A stretch of 20,622 bases of DNA, taken from assembly GCA_049454295.1 (NCBI GenBank), contig JBMTYG010000045.1, forward strand, positions 1 through 20,622, in the 5' to 3' direction. Position numbers and translations under genes: made by a program. The DNA comes from UBA7803 sp049454295 (GTDB lineage Bacteria > Pseudomonadota > Gammaproteobacteria > Pseudomonadales > Azotimanducaceae). Position 1 is the stretch's first letter; the number at the start of each line of letters is the position of its first letter. This document shows, one piece after another, positions 14,059 to 20,622 of this stretch. The notes beneath the pieces are model-generated. The model did no database searches, had not been told where the DNA came from, and saw only the letters and a list, made by a program, of their open reading frames with translations.

Positions 14059-15306
14059 ATGACTGATCTCGACAAGGATCTCTTCAATCTAGCGATGTCC
14101 GCAGAGGCAGAACCTCTGATGGACGCCGTGAAAAAGCACATCGCCGAGAACGTCGACCCAATCACCGAAGAATTCTTCGAGCTCGATGAACAGAAGACCG
14201 ATCGCTGGTCGTGGCATCCGCGCCAACTCGAACTGCTCGAAGGCGCTAAGAACAAGGCCAAAGCAGCCGGCCTCTGGAACTTCTTCCTGCCCAATGCAGA
14301 GACTGGCGAGGGCCTAAGCAACCTCGACTACGCCTACATTGCGGCGGAACTTGGCAAGTCGCCGCTCGCGTCGGAATCGCTCAACTGCAGCGCGCCGGAC
14401 ACTGGCAACATGGAGGTCCTTGAGCGCGTGGGCACCGAGGCACAGAAAGAGCAGTGGTTGAAGCCTCTGCTCAACGGGGAGATTCGCTCCGCCTATGTGA
14501 TGACTGAGCCTGGTCTGCCCTCATCGGACGCCAAGAACATTTCCACGAGCGCGGTGCTCGACGGCGACGAATGGGTGATCAACGGCGAGAAATACTACAT
14601 CTCAGGCGCTGGAGATCCCCGCTGCAAGATCATGATTGTCATGGTCAAAACCGATCCGACAGCGGCGCCCAGCCGGCAGCAGTCGCAGATTCTCGTTCCG
14701 TTGCCCTGGCCCGGTGTCGAGATTCTCGGACCCATGCACGTCTTTGGGCACGACCATGCGCCCCGCGGTCACATGCATCTGCGCTTCACGAACGTGCGAG
14801 TGCCGAAGGAAAACATCCTCCTTGGCGAGGGTCGTGGATTCGAAATTTCTCTTGTCCGCCTAGGACCCGGTCGGATTCACCACTGCATGCGCTCAATCGG
14901 CAAGGCTGAGAAGGCGCTTGAACTCTTGGTGCGCCGCGGGGCATCGCGCGAGGCCTTCGGCAAGCCGTTGATCAAGCTCGGAAAAAACCTCGAAGTGGTG
15001 TCTCGAGCTCGCATCGAGATCAACGCCATGCGTCTCGCCGTGCTGCAGGCGGCCAAGGCAATGGACGTGCTCGGCAATAAGGAAGCGCGTGTCTATGTCA
15101 GCGCCGTGAAGGCCATGGTGCCGGAGAAGGTCTGCCAAATCATCGACGCCGCGATTCAGATTCATGGCGCCACCGGGGTGTCGCAATGGACGCCACTGGC
15201 TGAGCTCTACACGGACATGCGGCATCTCCGCTTCGCGGACGGTCCGGACGAAGTACACCACATGGTGGTCGGACGCGCCGAAGTGCAGAAGTACGGCCTC
15301 TGGTAA
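14059..15306 (+). CDS. Acyl-CoA dehydrogenase, ACAD10/11-type
   Basis: A 415-aa flavoprotein. It shows the FAD-contact block VMTEPGLPSSDAKNI (T149-E150-P151) and the WVINGEKYYISGAGDPRCK strand region. It continues with the MHLRFTNVRVPKENILLGEGRGFEI segment and a C-terminal helical domain carrying IHGATGVSQWTPLAELYTDMRHLRF and ADGPDEVHH. Where classical acyl-CoA dehydrogenases have the catalytic Glu, this sequence has Asp (D394 in ADGPDEVH), a feature of the ACAD10/11 clade. The clade has been tied to catabolism of 4-hydroxyacyl-CoA through a phosphorylated intermediate. A simple 2,3-desaturation of acyl-CoA is the alternative. GGGGGAG lies 5 nt before the ATG. The gene follows the TIGR03084-like gene and is convergent with uup; an APH-type kinase gene lies 1.9 kb away. 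Confidence 0.92.
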   Translation: MTDLDKDLFNLAMSAEAEPLMDAVKKHIAENVDPITEEFFELDEQKTDRWSWHPRQLELLEGAKNKAKAAGLWNFFLPNAETGEGLSNLDYAYIAAELGKSPLASESLNCSAPDTGNMEVLERVGTEAQKEQWLKPLLNGEIRSAYVMTEPGLPSSDAKNISTSAVLDGDEWVINGEKYYISGAGDPRCKIMIVMVKTDPTAAPSRQQSQILVPLPWPGVEILGPMHVFGHDHAPRGHMHLRFTNVRVPKENILLGEGRGFEISLVRLGPGRIHHCMRSIGKAEKALELLVRRGASREAFGKPLIKLGKNLEVVSRARIEINAMRLAVLQAAKAMDVLGNKEARVYVSAVKAMVPEKVCQIIDAAIQIHGATGVSQWTPLAELYTDMRHLRFADGPDEVHHMVVGRAEVQKYGLW

Positions 15307-15330
15307 GTCCGCTGGCGCCCTCGACCGACC

Positions 15331-15394
15331 GCGGTCATCGATGAGACCGCTGTTGCCGATGGGAGCAACCGCGTGGGGGCGCGCCTAGCGCCCC
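15331..15394. terminator. Two hairpins between convergent acyl-CoA dehydrogenase and uup genes
   Basis: First hairpin: GCGGTC (15331-15336) and GACCGC (15345-15350), 8-nt loop. Second: GGGGCGC (15376-15382), loop GCCTA, GCGCCCC (15388-15394), which lies 6 nt beyond the uup stop on the minus strand. Both arms are perfect but no T-tract is seen, so bidirectional termination is plausible and not certain. Confidence 0.4.
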
Positions 15395-15400
15395 TTAACG

Positions 15401-17206
15401 CTACCCGCCCGAGACCGTTTCAAGCACCTCCCAACGGGCGTAGGCTGTCGTCACTTCCTCATCCAACGCGGCCAGCTCCGCCATGACTTCCGCCACTCGA
15501 GCGGCTGGCTCCCGATAGAAGGCCGGATCACTCACCTGCTGCTGCAGCACTTGCTGTCGCGACTCGAGCGATTCAATACGTGCGGGCAATTCTGCGAGCT
15601 CGCGTGTTTCTTTGTAGGACAAGCGACGTGCGGGCACACGGGTTGCCCGATCCGTCCGCACGTCGCCCGCTTGCGCTGAACGAGAAGGTGCTGACGCCAC
15701 CGTTGGCGATACCTTTGCGGCGAGCCGTTGACGCACCCAGTCCGAGTAGCCGCCAACGTATTCACGCACGTCCCCCGGCGCTTCGAACACCAGCGTGCTC
15801 GTGACAACCGCATCCAGAAAGGCGCGGTCATGACTCACCAACAGCACGGTGCCCTGATAATCCGCCAGGAGTTCCTCCAGCAATTCGAGCGTCTCGACAT
15901 CAAGGTCGTTGGTCGGTTCATCAAGCACCAGCACATTGGCCGGTTTGCTGAAGAGGCGCGCGAGCAGCAGGCGATTTCGCTCCCCACCCGATAGGCTCTT
16001 GACCGGCGCATTCGCGCGCGCCGGATCAAACAGGAAATCCTGAAGATATCCAATGATATGCCGGGACTTATCACCCATTTGGATCACATCAGAGCCCTCC
16101 GCGACATTGTCGCGGACGGACTCCTCGAGTCGCAGCTGATCACGCTCCTGATCGAAATAGGCAACGGCAAGACGGGTGCCCAAACGTACCTGACCCTCAT
16201 CCGGGGTGAGCGATCCTAACAGGAGACGCAACAGCGTCGTCTTGCCGCATCCGTTTGGACCGATGACGCCAATCCGATCGCCGCGCTGCACGCGCAACGA
16301 CAGGCCGCGTACGATCGGCGCCTCGCGTGAGAACGACACGCCCTCAAGTTCAGCCACAAGAAGCCCGGACTGAGAGCCCCGATCCAGAGTGAACTGCACG
16401 TCTCCCCGTACATCGATTCGGGTAGACCGCGCGACGCGCATCTGCTCCAGCCGACGCACGCGGCCTTCGTTGCGGGTGCGCCGTGCCTCGATGCCCTGAC
16501 GGATCCAGGCTTCCTCTTGTGCGAGCACTCGATCGAACTCGGCGTTGGCTCGGGCTTCATCTTTGAGGGCAGCGGCCTTGCGCTCAAGATAAGTTGCATA
16601 GCTGCCCGGGTAACTCGAGAGCGCGCCGCGATCGAGCTCGATGATTCGATCTGCCAGGGCAGCAATCAGGGCGCGGTCGTGAGTGACAAACACAACCGTG
16701 CCGCGGTAGGCGCGAAGCGCGGCCTCCAAGGCCTCGATGGCCGCAAGGTCGAGGTGGTTTGTGGGTTCGTCGAGCAGCAGGAGATCTGGCTCACCGACCA
16801 GCGCCCGCGCAAGCAGCGTGCGCCGGCGCATACCGCCGGAACAGTCCAGGAGCAGCTGATCGCCTGGCAGACCCATGGCCGTCACCAGCGCGTCGACACG
16901 GTGATCACGGTCCCAGGGCTCGAGTTCCGGCGGCAATCCTTCCGCAATCACCGACGCCACAGTGGCGTCACCGGACGCGGGCACGTCCTGCTGGAGATAG
17001 GCCACGCGCGCCCCCTCCGCAAGCCAACGCACTCCCGCATCTGGCTGAATCTCGCCGCTCAACACACGAAGCAGGCTCGATTTGCCCGCGCCATTTCGAC
17101 CAATCAAGGCCACCCGCTCCCGGCGCTCAAGGACAAGATCCACGCCCGCCAGCAACGGATAATGGCCATAGGCGAGATCAACGCCCGCAAGCCGCAGCAC
17201 ACTCAT
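15401..17206 (-). CDS. uup: ABC-F ATPase, Uup-like
   Basis: A 601-aa soluble protein with two ABC ATPase domains and no membrane segments. The first has Walker A GRNGAGKS (36-43), a degenerate signature CSGGMRRR, and LLLLDEPTNHLD. The linker at about 210-265 (helical, Arg-rich: WIRQGIEARRTRNEGRVRRLEQM) is the ABC-F interdomain arm. The second has GPNGCGKTT (K322), LSGGERNR and VLVLDEPTNDLD. The C-terminal part (about 495-600) is a basic linker followed by a predicted coiled coil (RIESLESRQQVLQQQVSD), as in Uup. ABC-F proteins act on the ribosome or in DNA-related functions; Uup is linked to ribosome function and to transposon excision frequency. Its start lies 28 nt after the end of the phosphotransferase gene, with a G-rich Shine-Dalgarno. 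Confidence 0.93.
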   Translation of the reverse strand: MSVLRLAGVDLAYGHYPLLAGVDLVLERRERVALIGRNGAGKSSLLRVLSGEIQPDAGVRWLAEGARVAYLQQDVPASGDATVASVIAEGLPPELEPWDRDHRVDALVTAMGLPGDQLLLDCSGGMRRRTLLARALVGEPDLLLLDEPTNHLDLAAIEALEAALRAYRGTVVFVTHDRALIAALADRIIELDRGALSSYPGSYATYLERKAAALKDEARANAEFDRVLAQEEAWIRQGIEARRTRNEGRVRRLEQMRVARSTRIDVRGDVQFTLDRGSQSGLLVAELEGVSFSREAPIVRGLSLRVQRGDRIGVIGPNGCGKTTLLRLLLGSLTPDEGQVRLGTRLAVAYFDQERDQLRLEESVRDNVAEGSDVIQMGDKSRHIIGYLQDFLFDPARANAPVKSLSGGERNRLLLARLFSKPANVLVLDEPTNDLDVETLELLEELLADYQGTVLLVSHDRAFLDAVVTSTLVFEAPGDVREYVGGYSDWVRQRLAAKVSPTVASAPSRSAQAGDVRTDRATRVPARRLSYKETRELAELPARIESLESRQQVLQQQVSDPAFYREPAARVAEVMAELAALDEEVTTAYARWEVLETVSGG

Positions 17207-17234
17207 GCGCTAACCCCCGCAGGGCGTCGCCTGC

Positions 17235-18311
17235 TCAATGCAGAAACTCACTGGCGCCCAGGTCCAGCGCATGCCGGCTGTGACGCCGAGCCATGGCGAT
17301 GAACATGTCATCCCCGCGCGCCGTCTGTTGCACCAGCATGGAAGCAATCACCGTCACCCCAAATCCAGCAAAGGCGCCGCGCCGATAGTCTGTCCAGCAG
17401 GTCTGCCAGTCGTAGCCCAGAATGCCACGTGCCAACAGAGCGTCGTGATAGGCCCGAACAATGCCCGCCTCTGCCTCGCGTCGCAGCGGCGGCAGCATCC
17501 CCGCGCCCAGAAAGTAAGCGACGTCCGAGAGCGGCTGCCCGAGGGTGATGCTCTGCCAGTCCACTACCGCCACCGCCGTTTCGGTTGGATCAATCAGCAA
17601 GTTATCGAGCCGATAGTCCACATGCACAAGCGACCAGGGCTGGCGAAGAGGACTAAACAGCGGGCACGCTGGCGACTCGGCCACGGCCCCGATGATGTCT
17701 GCTTCGTCAGCAGCGAGGTGCGCACCGTAGCGATCCAGAAACCCTGGCAGCAGCGATTGGTACAGCGCGCGCGTCTGCTCAGGTCCCGACGCATCTGGCT
17801 CGCCAATCCAGGGCACACCACGATAGCTGTCGTTGCACCAGCTCGGGGCATGCAGGCCGACCAGTGCTAGCACTGCAGCTCGGGCCACGTGCACGTTGCA
17901 ACCTGCCAGCTGGTCACCCTGGCGCGCCGGGGCAAGATCTTCGAGCAGTAGCGCAAACTCAGGCCCGTCGCCACGAATCTCGGCGAAATAACAGACCGGG
18001 GTGCGGATATCGAGACGATGCTTGAGCTCGCGATAGAACGAGACTTCCTTCAAGTAGTTGCGCAGAGCCACTCCCGTCGCGCGACTGGTCTCATCGTCCG
18101 ACGGAAATTTGCCCACCAGGGTGCGCGGCGCATCCGGCGCTCCCTCGATATCCAGCTCAAGCCGTTGGCAGAGTCCAATTTGGCCCGTGCCAATGCGGGA
18201 CGCGCGAAATCCCACCACCCGAGCGCCCAAATGACCCGCTCGTCGAAGCTGCTCGGTGAGCCAATCCACGGTGATGGTCGCCGGCGTGGGTATGAAAATC
18301 TGCTCGGTCAC
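17235..18311 (-). CDS. APH/choline-kinase-type phosphotransferase
   Basis: A 358-aa protein with the protein-kinase-like APH fold. Visible are a probable N-lobe region (LVGKFPSDDE with candidate ATP-binding Lys) and the catalytic Brenner loop HVDYRLDNLL (D232, N237). The metal-binding D251 follows in VVDWQ. It transfers phosphate from ATP to a small-molecule hydroxyl. The length and the WSLVHVDYRLDNLL / DVAYFLGAG pattern point to the ACAD10/11-associated or ecdysteroid-kinase-like subfamily rather than to antibiotic resistance. The start is a GTG at 18311 with GGGAGAG upstream; the longer open frame to 18518 overlaps the divergent reductase gene and is rejected. It lies upstream of uup on the same strand. 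A nearby ACAD10/11-type dehydrogenase suggests a 4-hydroxyacyl-CoA kinase role (inference). Confidence 0.88.
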   Translation of the reverse strand: MTEQIFIPTPATITVDWLTEQLRRAGHLGARVVGFRASRIGTGQIGLCQRLELDIEGAPDAPRTLVGKFPSDDETSRATGVALRNYLKEVSFYRELKHRLDIRTPVCYFAEIRGDGPEFALLLEDLAPARQGDQLAGCNVHVARAAVLALVGLHAPSWCNDSYRGVPWIGEPDASGPEQTRALYQSLLPGFLDRYGAHLAADEADIIGAVAESPACPLFSPLRQPWSLVHVDYRLDNLLIDPTETAVAVVDWQSITLGQPLSDVAYFLGAGMLPPLRREAEAGIVRAYHDALLARGILGYDWQTCWTDYRRGAFAGFGVTVIASMLVQQTARGDDMFIAMARRHSRHALDLGASEFLH

Positions 18312-18421
18312 GGTCTCTCCCGTTTCGCGCCGGTCGCCCAGTTTACAACGTCGGTTATCGCCGCGTTCTAAAACCAAGGCTCGATGCTGTACGAACGCGA
18401 TCCCGACCGCCAAGCCTCGGG

Positions 18422-18427
18422 TATGAT
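18422..18427 (+). promoter_or_regulatory. Candidate -10 element of the reductase gene
   Basis: TATGAT matches the -10 consensus at 5 of 6 positions and lies 28 nt before the ATG at 18456. No convincing -35 sits at the right distance. The 144-bp gap between this gene and the divergent phosphotransferase should hold the promoters of both. Confidence 0.35.
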
Positions 18428-18455
18428 CGAACGCTCGGTTAGGGGAGACATCACG

Positions 18456-19454
18456 ATGACCATGAATCGCCAGGTGCTGATTGAGGAGATGCCCAAGGAT
18501 CGGCTGACGCTCTCCCATTTTCGCGTGGTTGAGGCCCCCATGCCTGTTCCTGGCGCCGGCGAGGTGCTGTGCAAAACGCGTTACCTGTCACTCGATCCCG
18601 CCAACCGCGCCTGGATGCAAGGCGCCACCTACCGATCCGCCCTTGAAAATGGGCAGGTCATGGCCGGGTTCACTCTTGCGGAGGTGGTGAGCTCGCAGGA
18701 TCCGACCTTCAAGCCCGGCGATCTGGTCGAGTGCGACGGCGGCTGGCAGCAATACTTCACAAAACCGGGCCGGGTCCTCACCCGGCGCGAACCTCGCGCG
18801 CCCCTTTCGCATCTCGTCAGCGTGCTCGGCGTCACCGGCCGCACCGCCCACTATGGCATGGCGTCGCTGGGTCAGCCGAAAGCGGGCGAGACCGTCGTTG
18901 TATCCGCCGCCGCGGGCGCGACTGGGTCTGTCGCCGGCCAGATCGCAAAACTTGCTGGCGCTCGCGTCGTCGGCATTGCCGGTGGGGCTGCCAAGTGCGC
19001 GCGGCTGGTAGACGAGTTCGGGTTTGATGCCGCGATCGACTACAAAGCCGAGAATCTGTTCACGGCGTTGAAGCGCGAATGTCCCGCGGGTATCGATCTC
19101 TACTTCGACAATGTGGGCGGCACGACGCTCGAAGCCGTGCTGTTCCGCATGAATCTCCGGGGGCGGATCATCTGTTGCGGGGTGGTGTCGCAGTATGACA
19201 CGGGGCAACCAGCGCCCGGACCCCGGGGCGTTCCCGGCCTTATCGTCACCAAACGCCTCAACATGCGCGGCTTTATTCTGGGCGATGAACCGGAACTCGT
19301 CAGTCTGGCTGATCGCGAGCTGACCGCCTGGCTGGACCAGGGGCAACTGATCGTCGCAGAGGATATTCTGGAGGGCCTCGAGAGCGCGCCGGGCGGCCTC
19401 ATCGGGCTGCTCGCCGGCGAGAATTTCGGCAAACGCATGGTTCGCGTCAGCTGA
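18456..19454 (+). CDS. NADP-dependent medium-chain reductase (CurA/PTGR-type, zinc-free)
   Basis: A 332-aa MDR-superfamily oxidoreductase of the leukotriene B4 dehydrogenase / prostaglandin reductase / CurA group. It has the N-terminal RVVEAPMPVPGAGEVLCKTRYLSLDP pattern, MAGFTLAEVV, LGVTGRTAHYGM, and the Rossmann motif AAAGATGSVAGQIAK at about 150-165. The block IDLYFDNVGGTTLEAVL and the C-terminal ENFGKRMVRVS complete the family pattern. No cysteine/histidine zinc-ligand set is present. The family reduces the double bond of alpha,beta-unsaturated ketones or aldehydes with NADPH. GGGGAG lies 8 nt before the ATG at 18456; the open frame reaches 18384 but lacks such a site. It is divergent from the phosphotransferase gene and could reduce enone intermediates of the local catabolic genes (inference). 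Confidence 0.9.
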   Translation: MTMNRQVLIEEMPKDRLTLSHFRVVEAPMPVPGAGEVLCKTRYLSLDPANRAWMQGATYRSALENGQVMAGFTLAEVVSSQDPTFKPGDLVECDGGWQQYFTKPGRVLTRREPRAPLSHLVSVLGVTGRTAHYGMASLGQPKAGETVVVSAAAGATGSVAGQIAKLAGARVVGIAGGAAKCARLVDEFGFDAAIDYKAENLFTALKRECPAGIDLYFDNVGGTTLEAVLFRMNLRGRIICCGVVSQYDTGQPAPGPRGVPGLIVTKRLNMRGFILGDEPELVSLADRELTAWLDQGQLIVAEDILEGLESAPGGLIGLLAGENFGKRMVRVS

Positions 19455-19572
19455 GACCCTGCTGCCAATTAATCCTTAAGCAATTGAAATTTATGTCTTT
19501 ATCCGCTCCGACATCGATGGCACCGACGCCATGTCGATCGAGTCGATCACGGACCCTGTCAGGAAGCACGCG

Positions 19573-20265
19573 ATGACCGTTCAGGAATTTCGTCAAGCTC
19601 GCTTTGCCCGCCCACCGGGAGCCACCGAGGTGCTGCTCATTCGTCACGGAGAGTCTCGCGCAGCCACGGTAGACGCCCCCTTTCCGCTCGTGGACGGACG
19701 CGGTGATCCGGAACTGCATCCGGAGGGCCAGCAACAGGCCCTTCACGTTGGCGAGCGACTGCGGCTGCAGCCCATTGCGGCGATCTATGTCTCCGCGCTG
19801 CGCAGAACCAGCGAAACCGCAGCACCCTTGGCCCGGCATCTGGGGCTTCAGCCCATCGTTGATCCCGATCTTGTCGAGGTGCACCTCGGTGCCTGGGAGG
19901 GCGGCGTTCTGCGTATGAAGGCGCACGCCAACGACCCCGTGTATCTGCAAATGCAGGCAGAGGAACGTTGGGATGTCATTCCCGGCGCTGAATCCCATGC
20001 GGCGCTCAACGCGCGGCTCATGCGCGCGCTTGGGCGTATCCACCGCTCGCATCCGGACCAGCTGGTTGCCGCGGTCGTGCATGGTGGCGTAATTGGACAC
20101 ATTCTCGCGCACGCAACCGGGGCACGGCCCTTTGCCTTTAACGGCGCCGACAACGGCTCCATCAGCCATATCGTCATGCTGGGTGAACGAATCATGGTGC
20201 GGCGTTTCAATGACAGCACTCACCTACAATCCCACATGACCGTCGCCGCCGGCGGCATGACCTGA
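19573..20265 (+). CDS. Histidine phosphatase (phosphoglycerate-mutase-like) family protein
   Basis: A 230-aa protein of histidine phosphatase branch 1. Motifs are LIRHGES with R24 and the phospho-acceptor H25, a second arginine region ALRRTSETA (R78), E109 in GAWEG, and the second histidine H170 in AVVHGG. It removes phosphate from a small molecule or protein; the substrate cannot be assigned. The start at 19573 has AGGA 8 nt upstream; an in-frame ATG at 19531 lacks a Shine-Dalgarno and would add 14 residues of MSIESITDPVRKHA. The AT-rich 118-bp gap upstream suggests its own promoter, but no clear -35/-10 pair was found. Thirteen nt separate it from yaeQ. Confidence 0.9.
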   Translation: MTVQEFRQARFARPPGATEVLLIRHGESRAATVDAPFPLVDGRGDPELHPEGQQQALHVGERLRLQPIAAIYVSALRRTSETAAPLARHLGLQPIVDPDLVEVHLGAWEGGVLRMKAHANDPVYLQMQAEERWDVIPGAESHAALNARLMRALGRIHRSHPDQLVAAVVHGGVIGHILAHATGARPFAFNGADNGSISHIVMLGERIMVRRFNDSTHLQSHMTVAAGGMT

Positions 20266-20278
20266 CGCGGCGCTCATC

Positions 20279-20622
20279 ATGGCCTTGCGCAGCACCGTCT
20301 ATCGATGCGCCCTGGATGTCGCCAACGTCGACCTTGGCTACTACGCCGCGCACGATCTGACCCTCGCGCGGCATCCGTCGGAAACTGAAGCGCGCCTGAT
20401 GCTTCGGGTTCTCGCGTTTGCACTACACGCAACGGACGCGATGGAATTTGGGCGCGGACTCTCGAGCGAAGACGAACCTGATCTCTGGGATCGAGATGAG
20501 ACCGGTCGCATTCGGCACTGGATTATGTTGGGTCTGCCGGATGAGCGTCGGCTACGGCGCGCCGCGGGCCGCTCCGATCGGGTCACACTCATCACCTACG
20601 GCGAGCGGGCGCTGAAACCCTG
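20279..20622 (+). CDS. yaeQ: YaeQ family protein, 3' end cut by window edge
   Basis: The first 114 codons of a gene that continues past the right edge. The sequence tracks E. coli YaeQ: MALRSTVYRCALDVANVD at the N-terminus, DLTLARHPSETEARLMLRVL, EFGRGLSSEDEPDLWDRDE and IMLGLPDERRLRRAA. YaeQ proteins are about 180 aa, have a PD-(D/E)XK nuclease-like fold, and have been connected with suppression of rfaH mutations, but their biochemical role is not settled. The conserved E-x-P-D-x-W and G-L-P-D-E-R segments are intact. The start is 13 nt after the phosphatase stop, with a weak Shine-Dalgarno, so co-transcription is likely. This protein supports a proteobacterial origin of the window. Confidence 0.92.
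   Translation, partial: MALRSTVYRCALDVANVDLGYYAAHDLTLARHPSETEARLMLRVLAFALHATDAMEFGRGLSSEDEPDLWDRDETGRIRHWIMLGLPDERRLRRAAGRSDRVTLITYGERALKP

Noticed and set aside
17235..18311. Aminoglycoside resistance gene
   Set aside because: The APH fold is shared by many small-molecule kinases; the motif flavour and the location near lipid-type catabolic genes point away from resistance.
18312..18518. N-terminal extension of the phosphotransferase
   Set aside because: It overlaps the divergent reductase gene and promoter gap; the GTG at 18311 has a good Shine-Dalgarno and starts the conserved part.
19455..19572. AT-rich gap as a promoter for the histidine phosphatase gene
   Set aside because: The base composition is suggestive, but no -35 and -10 pair with acceptable spacing was found, so no site was annotated.

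Overview
This 20.6 kb window is GC-rich, gene-dense chromosomal DNA from a proteobacterium, most likely a gammaproteobacterium. The pointers are a YaeQ-type protein, a SlyD with a histidine-rich tail, a Uup-type ABC-F protein and strong Shine-Dalgarno sites. Genus-level placement is not possible from the sequence alone. No rRNA, tRNA, CRISPR array, insertion sequence or phage gene was seen. Nineteen complete genes and two edge-truncated genes are supported.

Layout. (1) 1-2323: a PlsC-type acyltransferase on the minus strand runs off the left edge. It is divergent from an AT-rich promoter island and a two-gene unit of a small HTH regulator and an alpha/beta hydrolase with a 4-nt overlap. (2) 7219 down to 2348, minus strand: a probable six-gene operon of [2Fe-2S] ferredoxin, CYP153-type cytochrome P450, SDR, epoxide-hydrolase-like enzyme, SlyD and a second SDR. 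(3) 7428-9000, plus strand, divergent from the operon: an unrecognised 69-aa protein and a Rieske oxygenase alpha subunit. (4) 8997-9950, minus: a TauD-type 2OG-Fe(II) dioxygenase that converges on the Rieske gene; the two stop codons share one CTAG. (5) 10102-12443, plus: an HSD10-type SDR, an unrecognised 96-aa protein and an FMN alpha-hydroxy-acid dehydrogenase. (6) 12717-15306, plus: a glycine-rich RRM protein, a TIGR03084/maleylpyruvate-isomerase-like protein and an ACAD10/11-type acyl-CoA dehydrogenase. (7) 18311 down to 15401, minus: an APH-type phosphotransferase and Uup. (8) 18456 to the right edge, plus: a medium-chain reductase, a histidine phosphatase and a truncated yaeQ.

Reading of the region. 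Three mechanistically different oxygenases (P450, Rieske non-heme iron, 2OG-Fe) lie within about 5 kb. Around them are three SDRs, two hydrolases, an acyl-CoA dehydrogenase, a hydroxy-acid dehydrogenase and an enone-reductase-like enzyme. This fits catabolism of a hydrophobic substrate such as an alkane, alkene, terpene or steroid-like compound. The most specific proposal is that CYP153 epoxidises or hydroxylates a substrate, the epoxide hydrolase opens the epoxide and the SDRs oxidise the product. A second proposal is that the acyl-CoA dehydrogenase and the kinase act together as unfused counterparts of the ACAD10/ACAD11 domains. No ferredoxin reductase for the P450 or the Rieske enzyme is encoded here.

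Many starts were shortened from the longest open frame because a strong Shine-Dalgarno sequence precedes an internal start and the longer version would overlap a neighbour. All family calls come from reading motifs, not from database searches.
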